A stretch of DNA of 39,589 bases from Pyrinomonadaceae bacterium (GTDB lineage: Bacteria > Acidobacteriota > Blastocatellia > Pyrinomonadales > Pyrinomonadaceae). Positions 25,090-33,565 of this stretch are shown piece by piece. The stretch lies in assembly GCA_023717605.1 (NCBI GenBank), contig JAMQPH010000125.1, forward strand, positions 1 to 39,589. The letters run 5' to 3'. The notes under the pieces are model-generated. The model did no database searches, was not told the DNA's origin, and saw only the letters and a list, made by a program, of their open reading frames with translations. Each line of letters starts with the position of its first letter. The stretch's first letter is position 1. The position numbers and the translations under genes are program-made.

Positions 25090-26868
25090 TTAGTCGTCCG
25101 CGGTGTACGCTTCGTCAGGTTTCTTCGTGAAACCTGAAATGTCCCATCGGCTCTCGATATTCTTGAAGAGCCGCAAGCTGTTGAAGAATCCGCTCGTACC
25201 GCCACCAGCCATCTTGGAGCCTTCCTGACCGGCGATCTTCGAGCCTTCCTGGCCGGCGATCTTCGAACCCTCCTGACCGGCGATCTTCGAACCTTCCTGG
25301 CCGGCGATCTTGGAGCCTTCCTGACCAGCGATCTTCGAGCCCTCTTGGCCGGCGATTCTAGAACCTTCCTGGCCGGCGATCTTAGAGCCTTCTTGTCCCG
25401 CGATCTTGGTGTTCGAAGCCCCGTTGCCATCAGACAAAACTGACCCGAGTCGCTCGTCAAATCTCACGCCCGAAGGATATCTATACTTGGAGCCCGCAGG
25501 CGCATTATCGACCGGCATCTCACATTTGCGGAGACTGACATCGTAAAGGTATTTCTTAAGGAAGTTGGTCCACGACAATCCTTCTTGTTTTGCGTCCTGA
25601 GCAAACCACAGGCTCTCGTAATTCTTCCGCGATACTTCATAGGCCTCGCGCGACCACGGAAAGAATACTGAGACTCCGTTCGAGTACTGGTAACCTCCAC
25701 CACTAAAGCCACTGAGGATCACGGCTTTCTTTAGCTCTTTCAGAACCTTTCTGCATCCCTTTTGTACCATTCTCAAGATGTCTATCTCTACATCGTCGCC
25801 GCCAAGCTCTTCCGCGACGCGGCCACATTCCCGATCGAGCAGTTCACAGAAATCCCCTAGATCGACATTCTGATCGTACATGTACGACTGACATTTCCAA
25901 TGCACCTGGAGAATCACACGTTCCATTTGCCTGTAGAGTCGGCTTTCCTCGTCCTCAAAGCATGCGAGCAGAGCCTCAGCTAGTCCGTTGAAAGCGTAAG
26001 CCAGATCGTCAAACCGGCTCAGATCCCAGGCGGCCATGTCGACCGAGACGCCCCCAACAGTGTAAGCATCCTGACTACGGATGAATTGCTTCACGAAAAG
26101 CTCCGCTACACTTTTGGTGTCGAGATTGCGGGTATTGTCCCGGGTTAAGCAACCAAGTATTTTCGCGTACGTCCAGCCGGCGCTCGGAACGCTCCCTTCA
26201 GAAGCGATCACCGTCTCGGCCACATGATAGAATTGATATCCAACTTCGAGCATGCCCATGACGCAGCTATCGAATCCCAGGATGGCGAGCTTTTGGCCAA
26301 GCAGCACTTCTGTTTCAAGGTCCCATGCATCACGTTCAATTTTACGTGTTCTAGCGTCTTTCTCTAACTCCTTTTTGGTGCTGACCATTCCTAGAAGGAC
26401 ACTGTAAAAATCAGTCATCTTCATCGCTTTGCCGGACGTCTCATCTTTAAACAAACCGATGTCCTGAAAGCCGAGCGAGTGGCCGGAAAATATCAGCGCG
26501 TACTTTTTCGCACGCCGGCCGAACGATATCTCTCCGTCGTTTTCAACCTCGACCTTGTTAACGCACCAGTCCACGAAATTGAGAATTGAACGTTTGTCGG
26601 CGGCATTCTCATTTTCTTTCTTGGGACCCGGAATTAGTTTGTTGGGCACTTTGTATGAACGGACATATCGTGGTTTCCGCGGTTCGGAGAAATCACAGTA
26701 CAAGGTCGGAATCGCGGGCGAGTTGCCATCGTAGTAAACGAAAAGGTTTGGGCTTTCAGAACCTTCAGCGGCGACCTCTTTTATTTGCTCCATCGCGTAG
26801 GCCATATCGACTGCGAGGTTATTGTCGCCGGCCATATAGATCATGATTGTCCATTCTTTCTGATTCAT
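25090..26868 (-). CDS. Clostripain-family (C11) cysteine protease with octapeptide-repeat tail
   Basis: 592 residues. The C11/caspase-like catalytic domain runs about 1-460: WTIMIYMAGDNNL at the N-terminus, catalytic His130 (IFSGHSLGF) and Cys202 (GFDSCVMGMLE). C11 proteases cut after Arg or Lys and can mature by self-cleavage; a Lys/Arg-rich stretch at about 164-180 could be such a site. There is no signal peptide, so it is probably cytoplasmic. Residues 488-551 are eight tandem copies of KIAGQEGS (one has Arg for Lys), followed by KMAGGGTS and a tail ending EAYTADD. AGAGGAG directly precedes ATG 26868, and the gene begins 13 nt after the stop of the propeller kinase, so the two form an operon. 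The tail is the unusual part; its role is unknown. Confidence 0.9.
   Translation of the reverse strand: MNQKEWTIMIYMAGDNNLAVDMAYAMEQIKEVAAEGSESPNLFVYYDGNSPAIPTLYCDFSEPRKPRYVRSYKVPNKLIPGPKKENENAADKRSILNFVDWCVNKVEVENDGEISFGRRAKKYALIFSGHSLGFQDIGLFKDETSGKAMKMTDFYSVLLGMVSTKKELEKDARTRKIERDAWDLETEVLLGQKLAILGFDSCVMGMLEVGYQFYHVAETVIASEGSVPSAGWTYAKILGCLTRDNTRNLDTKSVAELFVKQFIRSQDAYTVGGVSVDMAAWDLSRFDDLAYAFNGLAEALLACFEDEESRLYRQMERVILQVHWKCQSYMYDQNVDLGDFCELLDRECGRVAEELGGDDVEIDILRMVQKGCRKVLKELKKAVILSGFSGGGYQYSNGVSVFFPWSREAYEVSRKNYESLWFAQDAKQEGLSWTNFLKKYLYDVSLRKCEMPVDNAPAGSKYRYPSGVRFDERLGSVLSDGNGASNTKIAGQEGSKIAGQEGSRIAGQEGSKIAGQEGSKIAGQEGSKIAGQEGSKIAGQEGSKIAGQEGSKMAGGGTSGFFNSLRLFKNIESRWDISGFTKKPDEAYTADD
25216..25407 (-). 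repeat. Eight tandem 24-bp units encoding KIAGQEGS
   Basis: 192 bp, exactly 8 x 24, in frame within the C11 protease gene. Differences among units fall at third codon positions (GCC/GCT/GCG, GGT/GGC/GGA, CAG/CAA, GAA/GAG, TCC/TCG/TCT). The only amino-acid change is AAG to AGA, Lys to Arg, in the third unit of the protein. It is not a CRISPR array: there are no spacers and the frame is preserved. Confidence 0.97.
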
Positions 26869-26881
26869 TGCTGTTCTCCTC

Positions 26882-29731
26882 TTATCGGAAGCCCTTAATC
26901 AGGACAATGTCTCTCGTCGCGGAAAAGCGGTATGCCGCAATCTTGCCATCGCGCGAGACGGCAAAACTGGTTAGGAATTCTGATTTGAAATTAGTTAATT
27001 GTTTTGGCGCGCTGCCGTCAATAGGTTGACTCCAAACGTTTAGGATCCCGGATCCGGTATCCAGGTACGCGATCGACCGGCCATCAGGCATCCATGCAAA
27101 CGCTATAGGTTGAACGGTACGAGGAAGATCAATTGTCTTTACAGGCTCGCCACCTTCGGAAGGAATCATCGCCAACTTGGGTTGGTTGTTTACCTGTTCG
27201 TCAAGATAAAAGTACGAGATCAGCTTGCCATCAGGCGATATCAATGGGAATTGCGAAGGATGCTTAGTCAATTGCGCTGGAGCTCCGCCATCAATTCCCA
27301 CCTGCCAAATGGCCGATGTCCCTGAGCGCATCGACATGAAAATCACAAAGCGACCATCAGGAGAACAAACCGGAGACTCGTCAACATAACTGCCATCGGT
27401 CAGTTGTTTTGGGTTGGTACCGTCGGCATCAATTCGCCAGATGTTCCGACTGCCCGATCGATTGGATTGGAAAACAACATAGCGACCATCGGAAGAAACC
27501 GATGGTTGATGATCGATGAAAGCGTCGGCCGTCAACTGCTTGCTTTCTGAGCCGTCGTGATTAACCATCCAAAGGTCCCAATTCTCTCCGGTGCGACTCG
27601 CATAAACTATTTTCCCATCCGGTGTCCATGCGACCGTCTCAGGAAGATTGGTTTTGAGAATCTGTCGTGCGTGGCCTTCATCTCCATTTTGAGCATCATC
27701 ATTTGGAGCGGTGATCCAAATACTACTGGAGTTCACCTGTTGGATCGTAGCGATAGTACCTGAATCTGATGTCAAGCCAAGGCTAACTTCTCCATAACCG
27801 CTTAAGTCGTTCGTTATCCTGCGCGCCTGGCCGCTGGGATATGGAAGAAACCAAATCTGCGTGCCGATAGATGAAGACTCAGGCTGAGCAGTCATGATCA
27901 AGCCGCTGCCGTCTGCGAGCCAGATCATTCGACCGACGCTGGCCCATTTTTCAGAACCGATTGGTCTCGGGTCTCCACCTTCGACCGGAACTTCTACGAC
28001 GCTCGAGTACCCGGCGCCCATTCCATTGAACATGCCGCAGGCGATTCGTTTTCCGTCTGGTGACCATGACGGTCCCGAAGTAGAGAAGCCATTCGGTTGT
28101 TTGCGCACGGCAATAGTCCTGGGTTGCCCGCTGCCGTCGGTATTTGCCAACATCAGCGACATGTCTTCCTGATTCTTGCGCACGAAAGCGAATTGCTCGC
28201 CGTTACGAGAAAACGCAACAGCACTGAAGACGCGGTCGAGCACTTTTGCCGGACTGCCACCCAGGACAGGAATGCGATAGAGCGCAGGTACGAACTTGTT
28301 TCTTTCCAACGTGGCGACGTAGTAAATCAATTCGCCGTCAGGCGAGAAGGTTGTGGCCAGATAACCACCGTTTTCCGGCGGAACGATCCGCACCAGGCTG
28401 TTCGTCGATACCTGCCTGAGCCACAAGCTGGCTTGCTGTTTGGCGTCATTCGCAGCGCAAACTACGTACTTGCCATCAGGCGAAATCGCGACTTGACCGT
28501 TTATGTCCTCGCCATTTACTTTCCCGCCCGTCGTTAGCGCCGTCATCTTTGGCGGACCGAACTGTTTAGGTTGAGTGAACAGCTTATACAGTCCGAAGCC
28601 AATCGCACCAGCAACCAAAAAGCCGAACATGAGCACCGCAATAGCCGCCTTCTTATATTGCTTTATCCCCGCAGCTACGAATTCAACGCTTGAGAGGGCT
28701 CGCGTGTTGGCGAGATCTCCTGAGCCCGCTGTTGATCTTCCGGGTTCTTGCAGCGCGGTTTCTTTCGCTGCGAGTGAGACTACATTCGAGTTTGTCGCCG
28801 GCGCGAGTGATGACTGTGGCGGTACGGAACGATTGAAACCAGAAATGGATGCCGGCATTGCACCGGACTCGATCCGCTGCTTCAGTCGCCTCAGCTTGCC
28901 AAGCATTTCTTTCGCCGTCTGACAGCGCTCTTCAAGATCTTTCGTCAGCGCCTCAGCAACAATCCATTCGAGAGCTTCTGGCACTTCGGGCGCGAAGTGG
29001 GCTACCGGCAGCGGCTCGCGGTCGGTAATCGCGACAATGATGTGGCTCATTGACGCGCCCTCGAATGGCGCACGCCTGGTGAGCATTTCATAGAGAACGA
29101 CGCCGAGACTCCAAACATCCGAGCGTGCATCAACTTCACGTCCAGCGGCCTGTTCCGGCGACATGTAAGCAGCCGTTCCCAGAACGGCGCCGGGCTCGGT
29201 ATTGACGAGGGCCATCGTTGTTGCTTCGGATCCCGCTGATGAGTCTTTCCTCTCGGTCAGCTTCGCCAGGCCGAAGTCCAGCACCTTCACGATGCCGTCG
29301 GTGCGGACCATGATGTTCTCTGGCTTGATGTCGCGATGAACAATGCCGGCGGCATGTGCGGCAACCAATGCGGAGGCAATTTGCGTCGCGATGTCGAGTA
29401 CTTCGGTCAACTTCAGCCGCTTGTGCAGGTGCTCTCGCAGGGTGACACCATCGACGAACTCAGTCGCAAGAAAAGTAGTGTCGCCCGCGCGGCCAATTTC
29501 ATACACGGTAAGAATGTTTGGATGATTAAGCGCCGACGCGGCCTTCGCTTCCTGAATGAAACGCTTCAGCCGGTTTTGATGAGCAGCGACTTCGCCTGAC
29601 AGGAATTTCAAAGCCACCGGCCGACCCAGCTCATTGTCCTGGGCCCGGTACACCTCACCCATTCCGCCTGCACCGATCTTGCTGATGACGCGATAGTGGG
29701 AGAGGGTAGTTCCGGGGGATAGTTCTGGCAC
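26882..29731 (-). CDS. Transmembrane Ser/Thr kinase with TolB-like beta-propeller
   Basis: 949 residues from GTG 29731, preceded by AAAAAGG. The kinase domain (about 12-275) is intact: [18 protein letters not shown] with Lys42, HRDIKPEN with Asp134, DFG with Asp152, MSPEQAAG. A Ser/Pro-rich linker is followed by one membrane segment at about 355-378 (AVLMFGFLVAGAIGFGLYKLF). The C-terminal about 560 residues are WD40/TolB-type repeats (ISPDGKYVV, FSPDGELIY, WSPDGKRIA, SSDGRYVVFQSNRSG, CSPDGRFVIFMSMRSG), probably a periplasmic sensor or binding propeller. PknB-TolB fusions are typical of acidobacteria. It is the first gene of an operon with the C11 protease. A partial copy of its 5' end and leader lies at 34724-34910. 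An imperfect hairpin (TTGCAGC-GCAT-GCCGCAA, 29750-29767) is in its leader. Confidence 0.95.
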   Translation of the reverse strand: MPELSPGTTLSHYRVISKIGAGGMGEVYRAQDNELGRPVALKFLSGEVAAHQNRLKRFIQEAKAASALNHPNILTVYEIGRAGDTTFLATEFVDGVTLREHLHKRLKLTEVLDIATQIASALVAAHAAGIVHRDIKPENIMVRTDGIVKVLDFGLAKLTERKDSSAGSEATTMALVNTEPGAVLGTAAYMSPEQAAGREVDARSDVWSLGVVLYEMLTRRAPFEGASMSHIIVAITDREPLPVAHFAPEVPEALEWIVAEALTKDLEERCQTAKEMLGKLRRLKQRIESGAMPASISGFNRSVPPQSSLAPATNSNVVSLAAKETALQEPGRSTAGSGDLANTRALSSVEFVAAGIKQYKKAAIAVLMFGFLVAGAIGFGLYKLFTQPKQFGPPKMTALTTGGKVNGEDINGQVAISPDGKYVVCAANDAKQQASLWLRQVSTNSLVRIVPPENGGYLATTFSPDGELIYYVATLERNKFVPALYRIPVLGGSPAKVLDRVFSAVAFSRNGEQFAFVRKNQEDMSLMLANTDGSGQPRTIAVRKQPNGFSTSGPSWSPDGKRIACGMFNGMGAGYSSVVEVPVEGGDPRPIGSEKWASVGRMIWLADGSGLIMTAQPESSSIGTQIWFLPYPSGQARRITNDLSGYGEVSLGLTSDSGTIATIQQVNSSSIWITAPNDDAQNGDEGHARQILKTNLPETVAWTPDGKIVYASRTGENWDLWMVNHDGSESKQLTADAFIDHQPSVSSDGRYVVFQSNRSGSRNIWRIDADGTNPKQLTDGSYVDESPVCSPDGRFVIFMSMRSGTSAIWQVGIDGGAPAQLTKHPSQFPLISPDGKLISYFYLDEQVNNQPKLAMIPSEGGEPVKTIDLPRTVQPIAFAWMPDGRSIAYLDTGSGILNVWSQPIDGSAPKQLTNFKSEFLTSFAVSRDGKIAAYRFSATRDIVLIKGFR

Positions 29732-29797
29732 TTGTGCCTTTTTACGTCATTGCAGCGCATGCCGCAAGAAGAAAAGGAGTGGCGCTATACGTAAGGG

Positions 29798-29874
29798 TTC
29801 AACGCCGAGAGCCGGATCAAAAAGTCCACAACACCACCGCTTATGTCTACAACGGTGAAGGCAACCGCGTCATC
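29798..29874 (+). pseudogene. RHS/YD-repeat fragment
   Basis: FNAESRIKK in one frame continues, after a one-base shift at 29824, as VHNTTAYVYNGEGNRVI. Together this is a standard RHS repeat (Y-D-A-E-x-R-I-x-K-x ... T-x-Y-V-Y-D-G-x-G-N-R-V). No more of the gene remains. It is a second, independent RHS piece besides that at 13262-13434, and like it lies just upstream of a Ser/Thr kinase gene. Confidence 0.65.
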
Positions 29875-29907
29875 CCTTCTTCTTCGACAGGCGGGCCGTA
29901 AGCAAAC

Positions 29908-30306
29908 CTGCAGTTCACAGGCGAGGATTTCTTCGCCGCAAAGACGTGTGCAGCATCGTGCTGGAAGTGCCCAACTCTGCCCTGGGTCCAATGAGGTTTG
30001 GTACCGCACCCTGGTCCCGGCGGACAATATCCGTTTCGTCGGCGCCTTCGCGCATGCTCTGGAGCACACGGGTGAGTATACGCGGGAAGGAGCAACGCGG
30101 GTGGCAGGGACAACGCTGCCAGAGATCATGTCTTATGATCCCACACCGCCCTGCGTCCTTCCCGGAAAATGGCCGGACACTCTCCGACGACGTCGCAGAT
30201 GTCTTTCTGGCTATTCTCACAATGGGAAGGTGACGGGGATAAGGTAGGGGCCCACTGGGATCTGCTCGCGGAGTTCCCCTACCTGGGGCCGCCGCACAAC
30301 GCCTGA
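29908..30306 (+). pseudogene. C-terminal remnant of a DUF4331 protein gene
   Basis: Successive frames give LQFTGEDFFAAK, CSIVLEVPNSALG, VWYRTLVPADN, then PEIMSYDPTPP, NGRTLSDDVADVFLAIL and finally GAHWDLLAEFPYLGPPHNA before TGA 30304-30306. These segments fall in the order of the C-terminal half of DUF4331 proteins as I recall them ('D-x-F-x-G-x-N-V-x-x-I-V-L-E-V-P', 'N-G-R-x-x-x-D-D-V', 'F-P-Y-L-x-x-P-H'). At least three frameshifts and the missing N-terminus show it is dead. Confidence 0.6.
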
Positions 30307-30361
30307 CGGCTGAGCCTGGGTGTCTTGTTGGGGATCTGCGGGACGAGCGTCCAAGCTCTCA

Positions 30362-31657
30362 CTACGGCCATTGAATCGTTCTACCTTTAGGTTGAGAACT
30401 CTTCGATGGCGAGATTAGCTGAGTTGTTAACGGTGCAGGTCCGTTCCTTGGTGTAACCACCCGAGAGACTGCAGGCTGAGGCTTCGCTGGCGAAGCTGCC
30501 ACTGACGGCAACTCACGATTGCGCACATCCTCTGGTCTGCCGGCGGGAATCGGACCTGGTTCGTTAAAGTTCGCTCCTCGATTCTGCTCTCCAGAAGGTT
30601 TACGTCTGCGTGAGTCACTCTCAGAAAGTTTACGTCTGCGTGCACTCGACGAAACGACGGATGGAGTGACAACTGGCTGCTTTGATTTATTTTCTCCAGC
30701 AACGTTCTCTGGCCTTCGGTAATGATTGTTCACGTCATTAGCGTCATTACCTTGGGCCAGCGTGACAGCGTGCGCATCAGCAGGCGCTATTGTCTTTGCT
30801 TCACCCAAACTATCCGCCGCGCTTGTTGTGGTGACGACAATTCCGCCAACACCAACCGTCGGATAAGTTTGGGAACTCATCTCGTTAATGCTTCGTTGAC
30901 GTCGCCAGGTCAAACCTGCAATCAACGCAACGACCAGGAGAAAGGTTGTCACCGAACAAACGACCATCCTCCTGCTTGGTTGAAAAGGTGGCATTAACCT
31001 GGGTCTCTGAGCAAAACGCTGAAGTGATTCCTGAACCTCTAGTAGCTCATTGGGAGTCTTAACTGCGCAGGCAAGTGTGGAAGGTTCCACCGGCAGCACA
31101 CGACCCTCTTTCATGATCGAACTCTCAGGCGCAACAGCGGGCGTGGCTAAATTCACAATGCCGTCGCCACTTACTGAAGGGGCTCTTCCGCCTGTCTGAG
31201 CTTGCGATCTGCTGGGCTCGACGGCGGGTGCTTTACTCACCCTGCGAACGGTGCGCGGCTTGTCGAGATAATGAACAACATCCTGAAATGTCTTAGCTGC
31301 TGCCCACATTTGTGCAGAGGTCCCAGATCGTGTTGCCGCACCGGTGTCCGCACCGTGCTCGACGAGAACTCTCACAACTTCTTCATGGCCAAAAAAAGCC
31401 GCAAGCATGAGTGGCGTAAACTTGTCATTCCTCGATCTGTTTGGATCAGCGCCGTGCTTTAGGAGTACGCGCACCATTCGAATTTGACCATGGGATGCCG
31501 CACTCATCAGTGCAGTCATGCCATGCGCATTGCTCGCGTTGATATCAGCTCCTTCTGCCAGAATGGACTCCACGTGGTTCGTATCATCAGTCTCAGCAAT
31601 ACGCCATAGAGCCTCGGTCGTAGCGTTTGTATTCTTCTTGGCTTTTGCAGTAGACAT
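30362..31657 (-). CDS. Ankyrin-repeat membrane protein
   Basis: 431 residues. Three or four ankyrin repeats lie at the N-terminus (about 12-130: EGADINASNAHGMTALMSAA, then HGADPNRSRNDKFTPLMLAA, then HGADTGAATRSGTSAQMWAA). A linker of about 100 residues follows, then one membrane segment at about 231-249 (MVVCSVTTFLLVVALIAGL). The 180-residue C-terminal tail is low-complexity, rich in Ser, Pro, Arg and Lys (SSARRRKLSESDSRRRKP). The ankyrin part should be cytoplasmic and bind a protein partner; the tail would be extracytoplasmic. It starts 18 nt after the stop of the polysaccharide-export gene and is surely its operon partner, with only GAGG as a weak ribosome site, which fits coupling. Confidence 0.85.
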   Translation of the reverse strand: MSTAKAKKNTNATTEALWRIAETDDTNHVESILAEGADINASNAHGMTALMSAASHGQIRMVRVLLKHGADPNRSRNDKFTPLMLAAFFGHEEVVRVLVEHGADTGAATRSGTSAQMWAAAKTFQDVVHYLDKPRTVRRVSKAPAVEPSRSQAQTGGRAPSVSGDGIVNLATPAVAPESSIMKEGRVLPVEPSTLACAVKTPNELLEVQESLQRFAQRPRLMPPFQPSRRMVVCSVTTFLLVVALIAGLTWRRQRSINEMSSQTYPTVGVGGIVVTTTSAADSLGEAKTIAPADAHAVTLAQGNDANDVNNHYRRPENVAGENKSKQPVVTPSVVSSSARRRKLSESDSRRRKPSGEQNRGANFNEPGPIPAGRPEDVRNRELPSVAASPAKPQPAVSRVVTPRNGPAPLTTQLISPSKSSQPKGRTIQWP

Positions 31658-31675
31658 GGAGTTGGTTGTCGAGCC

Positions 31676-33193
31676 TCAACGCAGAATCATTATGCGATCA
31701 TCAGGTTTGAGTAAGGGATCGACAGCTTTTCCTGATTGAATATCCTTCAAGCTAAAACGCGTGACGACTAAAAACCCGCGACCATCATCGCGGCCAATCT
31801 CCGCCACTTTAGATTTTGGAGTTACGCCGCCTGACGAGATGATCGCTTGTGTTAGAGTTAAGCCACGGCGAAACGTTTTCTCACCGGGAGACTTTACTTC
31901 ACCACCGATGTAAATGAACTGCGTCACATTTGGGTGCAGGGTGATGACGTCCCCCGGACGGATCAGCAAATTCATATCTGCTGCCTGCGTCAAATCGATC
32001 TCGTACATCTGGTTCAGTTCGCTTCGTACCACTGTTACTCTCGTCGCTTCAGGTAGCGGCTGCGCATCGGCCACGACGACATAGAGCGGAATAGCCTCAC
32101 GTCTCAAAAACTTTGTGCCAGAATCTTTCACACGACCGCTGACGAGAATCGTGTGACTGGCATAATCGCGCACTCCGACAGCTACCTTCGGATTATCAAG
32201 CAATGCGCGCTTGCTCAAGTCGATCTCGATTGTCGTGCCAATTTCCTCGGCCGTAAAACCCGTCACCAGTAGCGGTTCAGGGAGCATTGGATGTTCAAGC
32301 AAGCCCGATGGCGTGACCGTAAAAAGTGTCGAGTGGGGCGATTGAGAGTCATTTATGCGAACATCTAAAACGTCACTTGGCCCTATGCGGTAGATCTTGG
32401 TTAGTGAGGCGTCATCGCTAGAAACTTTAATTGAAATCGGAGTAACGCTTTTAGTCTCTACAGGCAATGGCGCCGGTGTGACGTTCATTGAGACTTGGTT
32501 TCCCACTGGTTCCTGTTTTTGTTTCAATCCCTTGTCATCGTCACTCTTCAAAGGAGGTACACCATCTGCAGCCTTTGCCAGTTTGATTTGGAGGTTGCCA
32601 GGGCCGGCGTCACGAGAATTGTTGGCGTCTTTCCGCTGTTGCGGTTGTTGGGTTGTTGTTCCTGTTTCTATACGCACTATTTTCACGCCGGCAGCATTTG
32701 CGCTGGTCGCTTGTTGTAGTTTTGTTTCGGGAGTCGGGATGGCCCTTACTGGTCCGCTGGCTCGTTCCCGTTTTCCCATCGCCAGCTTCTGCCGAAGTGC
32801 ATCTTGTGCCTCGCTTTCTTTTCTGTGCAATGCGGCCGCTCGGCGTAGGTTCTCGCTCGCCTTTTGCCACTGCCGCATCTTAAAGTACGCACGGCCAAGT
32901 GCGGCATAAGCGTCAGCGTATTCAGGTTGGAGTTTTAATGCCCGCTGGAACTTTTGAGCTGCTTCTGAGAATTGTCCTGCTTCTGCGAGTTTCATTCCCT
33001 CTTCGAACAATCCTTTTGATTCGGCGGTCGGTTCCGTCGAAGCGGCAATTGCCGTCTCAGAGGTTTCCGGATCCTTTGGGTTGTTGATGTTTGTTAGAGG
33101 CTGGGTATTAGTACCTGTTGCTTGCCCTGCGACTTGATCTAAATAAGAGCCAAACAGAACCAGGAAGACGAGAATAAGAAACGGTTTGTGCAT
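31676..33193 (-). CDS. TPR-containing polysaccharide export (Wza-type SLBB) protein
   Basis: 505 residues. A signal peptide (KPFLILVFLVLFGSYLDQVAGQ) has no lipobox Cys, unlike Wza. A TPR pair follows (about 62-135, FQRALKLQPEYADAYAALGRAY split at the helix turn), then a disordered Gln/Lys-rich linker. A Poly_export domain (about 265-345) contains YRIGPSDVLDVRI, and SLBB-like domains (about 345-495) contain IYIGGEVKSPGEKTF and LTQAIISSGGV. Such proteins form the outer-membrane channel for polysaccharide secretion. Here no Wzc, Wzx or glycosyltransferase is next to it, only the ankyrin protein. AGGGGG precedes ATG 33193. The N-terminal TPR fused to a Wza core is an acidobacterial-style variant. 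Confidence 0.88.
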   Translation of the reverse strand: MHKPFLILVFLVLFGSYLDQVAGQATGTNTQPLTNINNPKDPETSETAIAASTEPTAESKGLFEEGMKLAEAGQFSEAAQKFQRALKLQPEYADAYAALGRAYFKMRQWQKASENLRRAAALHRKESEAQDALRQKLAMGKRERASGPVRAIPTPETKLQQATSANAAGVKIVRIETGTTTQQPQQRKDANNSRDAGPGNLQIKLAKAADGVPPLKSDDDKGLKQKQEPVGNQVSMNVTPAPLPVETKSVTPISIKVSSDDASLTKIYRIGPSDVLDVRINDSQSPHSTLFTVTPSGLLEHPMLPEPLLVTGFTAEEIGTTIEIDLSKRALLDNPKVAVGVRDYASHTILVSGRVKDSGTKFLRREAIPLYVVVADAQPLPEATRVTVVRSELNQMYEIDLTQAADMNLLIRPGDVITLHPNVTQFIYIGGEVKSPGEKTFRRGLTLTQAIISSGGVTPKSKVAEIGRDDGRGFLVVTRFSLKDIQSGKAVDPLLKPDDRIMILR

Positions 33194-33565
33194 TGAAACC
33201 CCCTGGCAATAACGTCGAGCTAATCAAACCCGAACAGCTACATGTCGGAGTTAGAACGATGGGAGTGTTCATTACGGGGGATGAACAATTAAGCGTTAAG
33301 TGCTGAGTTTGTTTATAACACTTTTGATGTTCCAATTCTAGCTTTTGGCGGGTCGGTAAAGGCGGTGTAGCCTTCCCCAATGGCTCTAATACTTGCGTTA
33401 GCTATCCTTCGCCAAAACACGATCGCGGGTAATTCTGTTGACTTTTTAGGCTGTGGCAAACTCCTGGCATGAGGATACCCTAACATTTTGCGGCCTCAAA
33501 CTTGGAGAGTATAGAGGATCCAGACTCACGGACCCTGGAGAGTATGGGCGATAGCCGCAGTGAGC
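33194..33565. other. Intergenic region between two minus-strand genes
   Basis: 372 bases holding the promoter of the export operon and the 3' flank of the SGNH hydrolase gene. Seen here are the inverted repeat at 33266-33287, a short direct repeat TGGAGAGTAT near 33504 and 33536, and a weak stem CGATAG/CTATCG near 33549-33571 without a T run. No gene. Confidence 0.5.
33266..33287. promoter_or_regulatory. Inverted repeat upstream of the export operon
   Basis: TGTTCAT (33266-33272) and ATGAACA (33281-33287) flank TACGGGGG. The centre is about 83 bp upstream of the start codon at 33193, a usual operator position. No regulator can be assigned. Confidence 0.35.

Larger units (their letters stand above)
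29732..30361. other. Intergenic region with gene debris upstream of the propeller kinase
   Basis: 630 bases without an intact gene. The first about 63 bases are the kinase leader, also found in the copy near 34846-34910. Then follow an RHS fragment (29798-29874) and a frameshifted DUF4331 fragment (29908-30306), both on the plus strand. The several open frames of about 90-130 codons here are pieces of that debris or its antisense. Confidence 0.65.

Noticed and set aside
25216-25407. Regular 24-bp repeats considered as a CRISPR array
   Set aside because: The units are contiguous with no spacers and lie in frame inside a protein gene.
24942-25460. Minus-strand open frame of 172 codons with repeated Arg-Ser-Pro-Ala-Arg-Lys units
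   Set aside because: It is the out-of-frame reading of the octapeptide repeats in the C11 protease gene. The third-position changes that keep the protease repeat constant scatter amino-acid changes in this frame.
30722-30997. Plus-strand frames opposite the ankyrin gene
   Set aside because: Antisense shadows of a gene with clear ankyrin repeats and a membrane helix.
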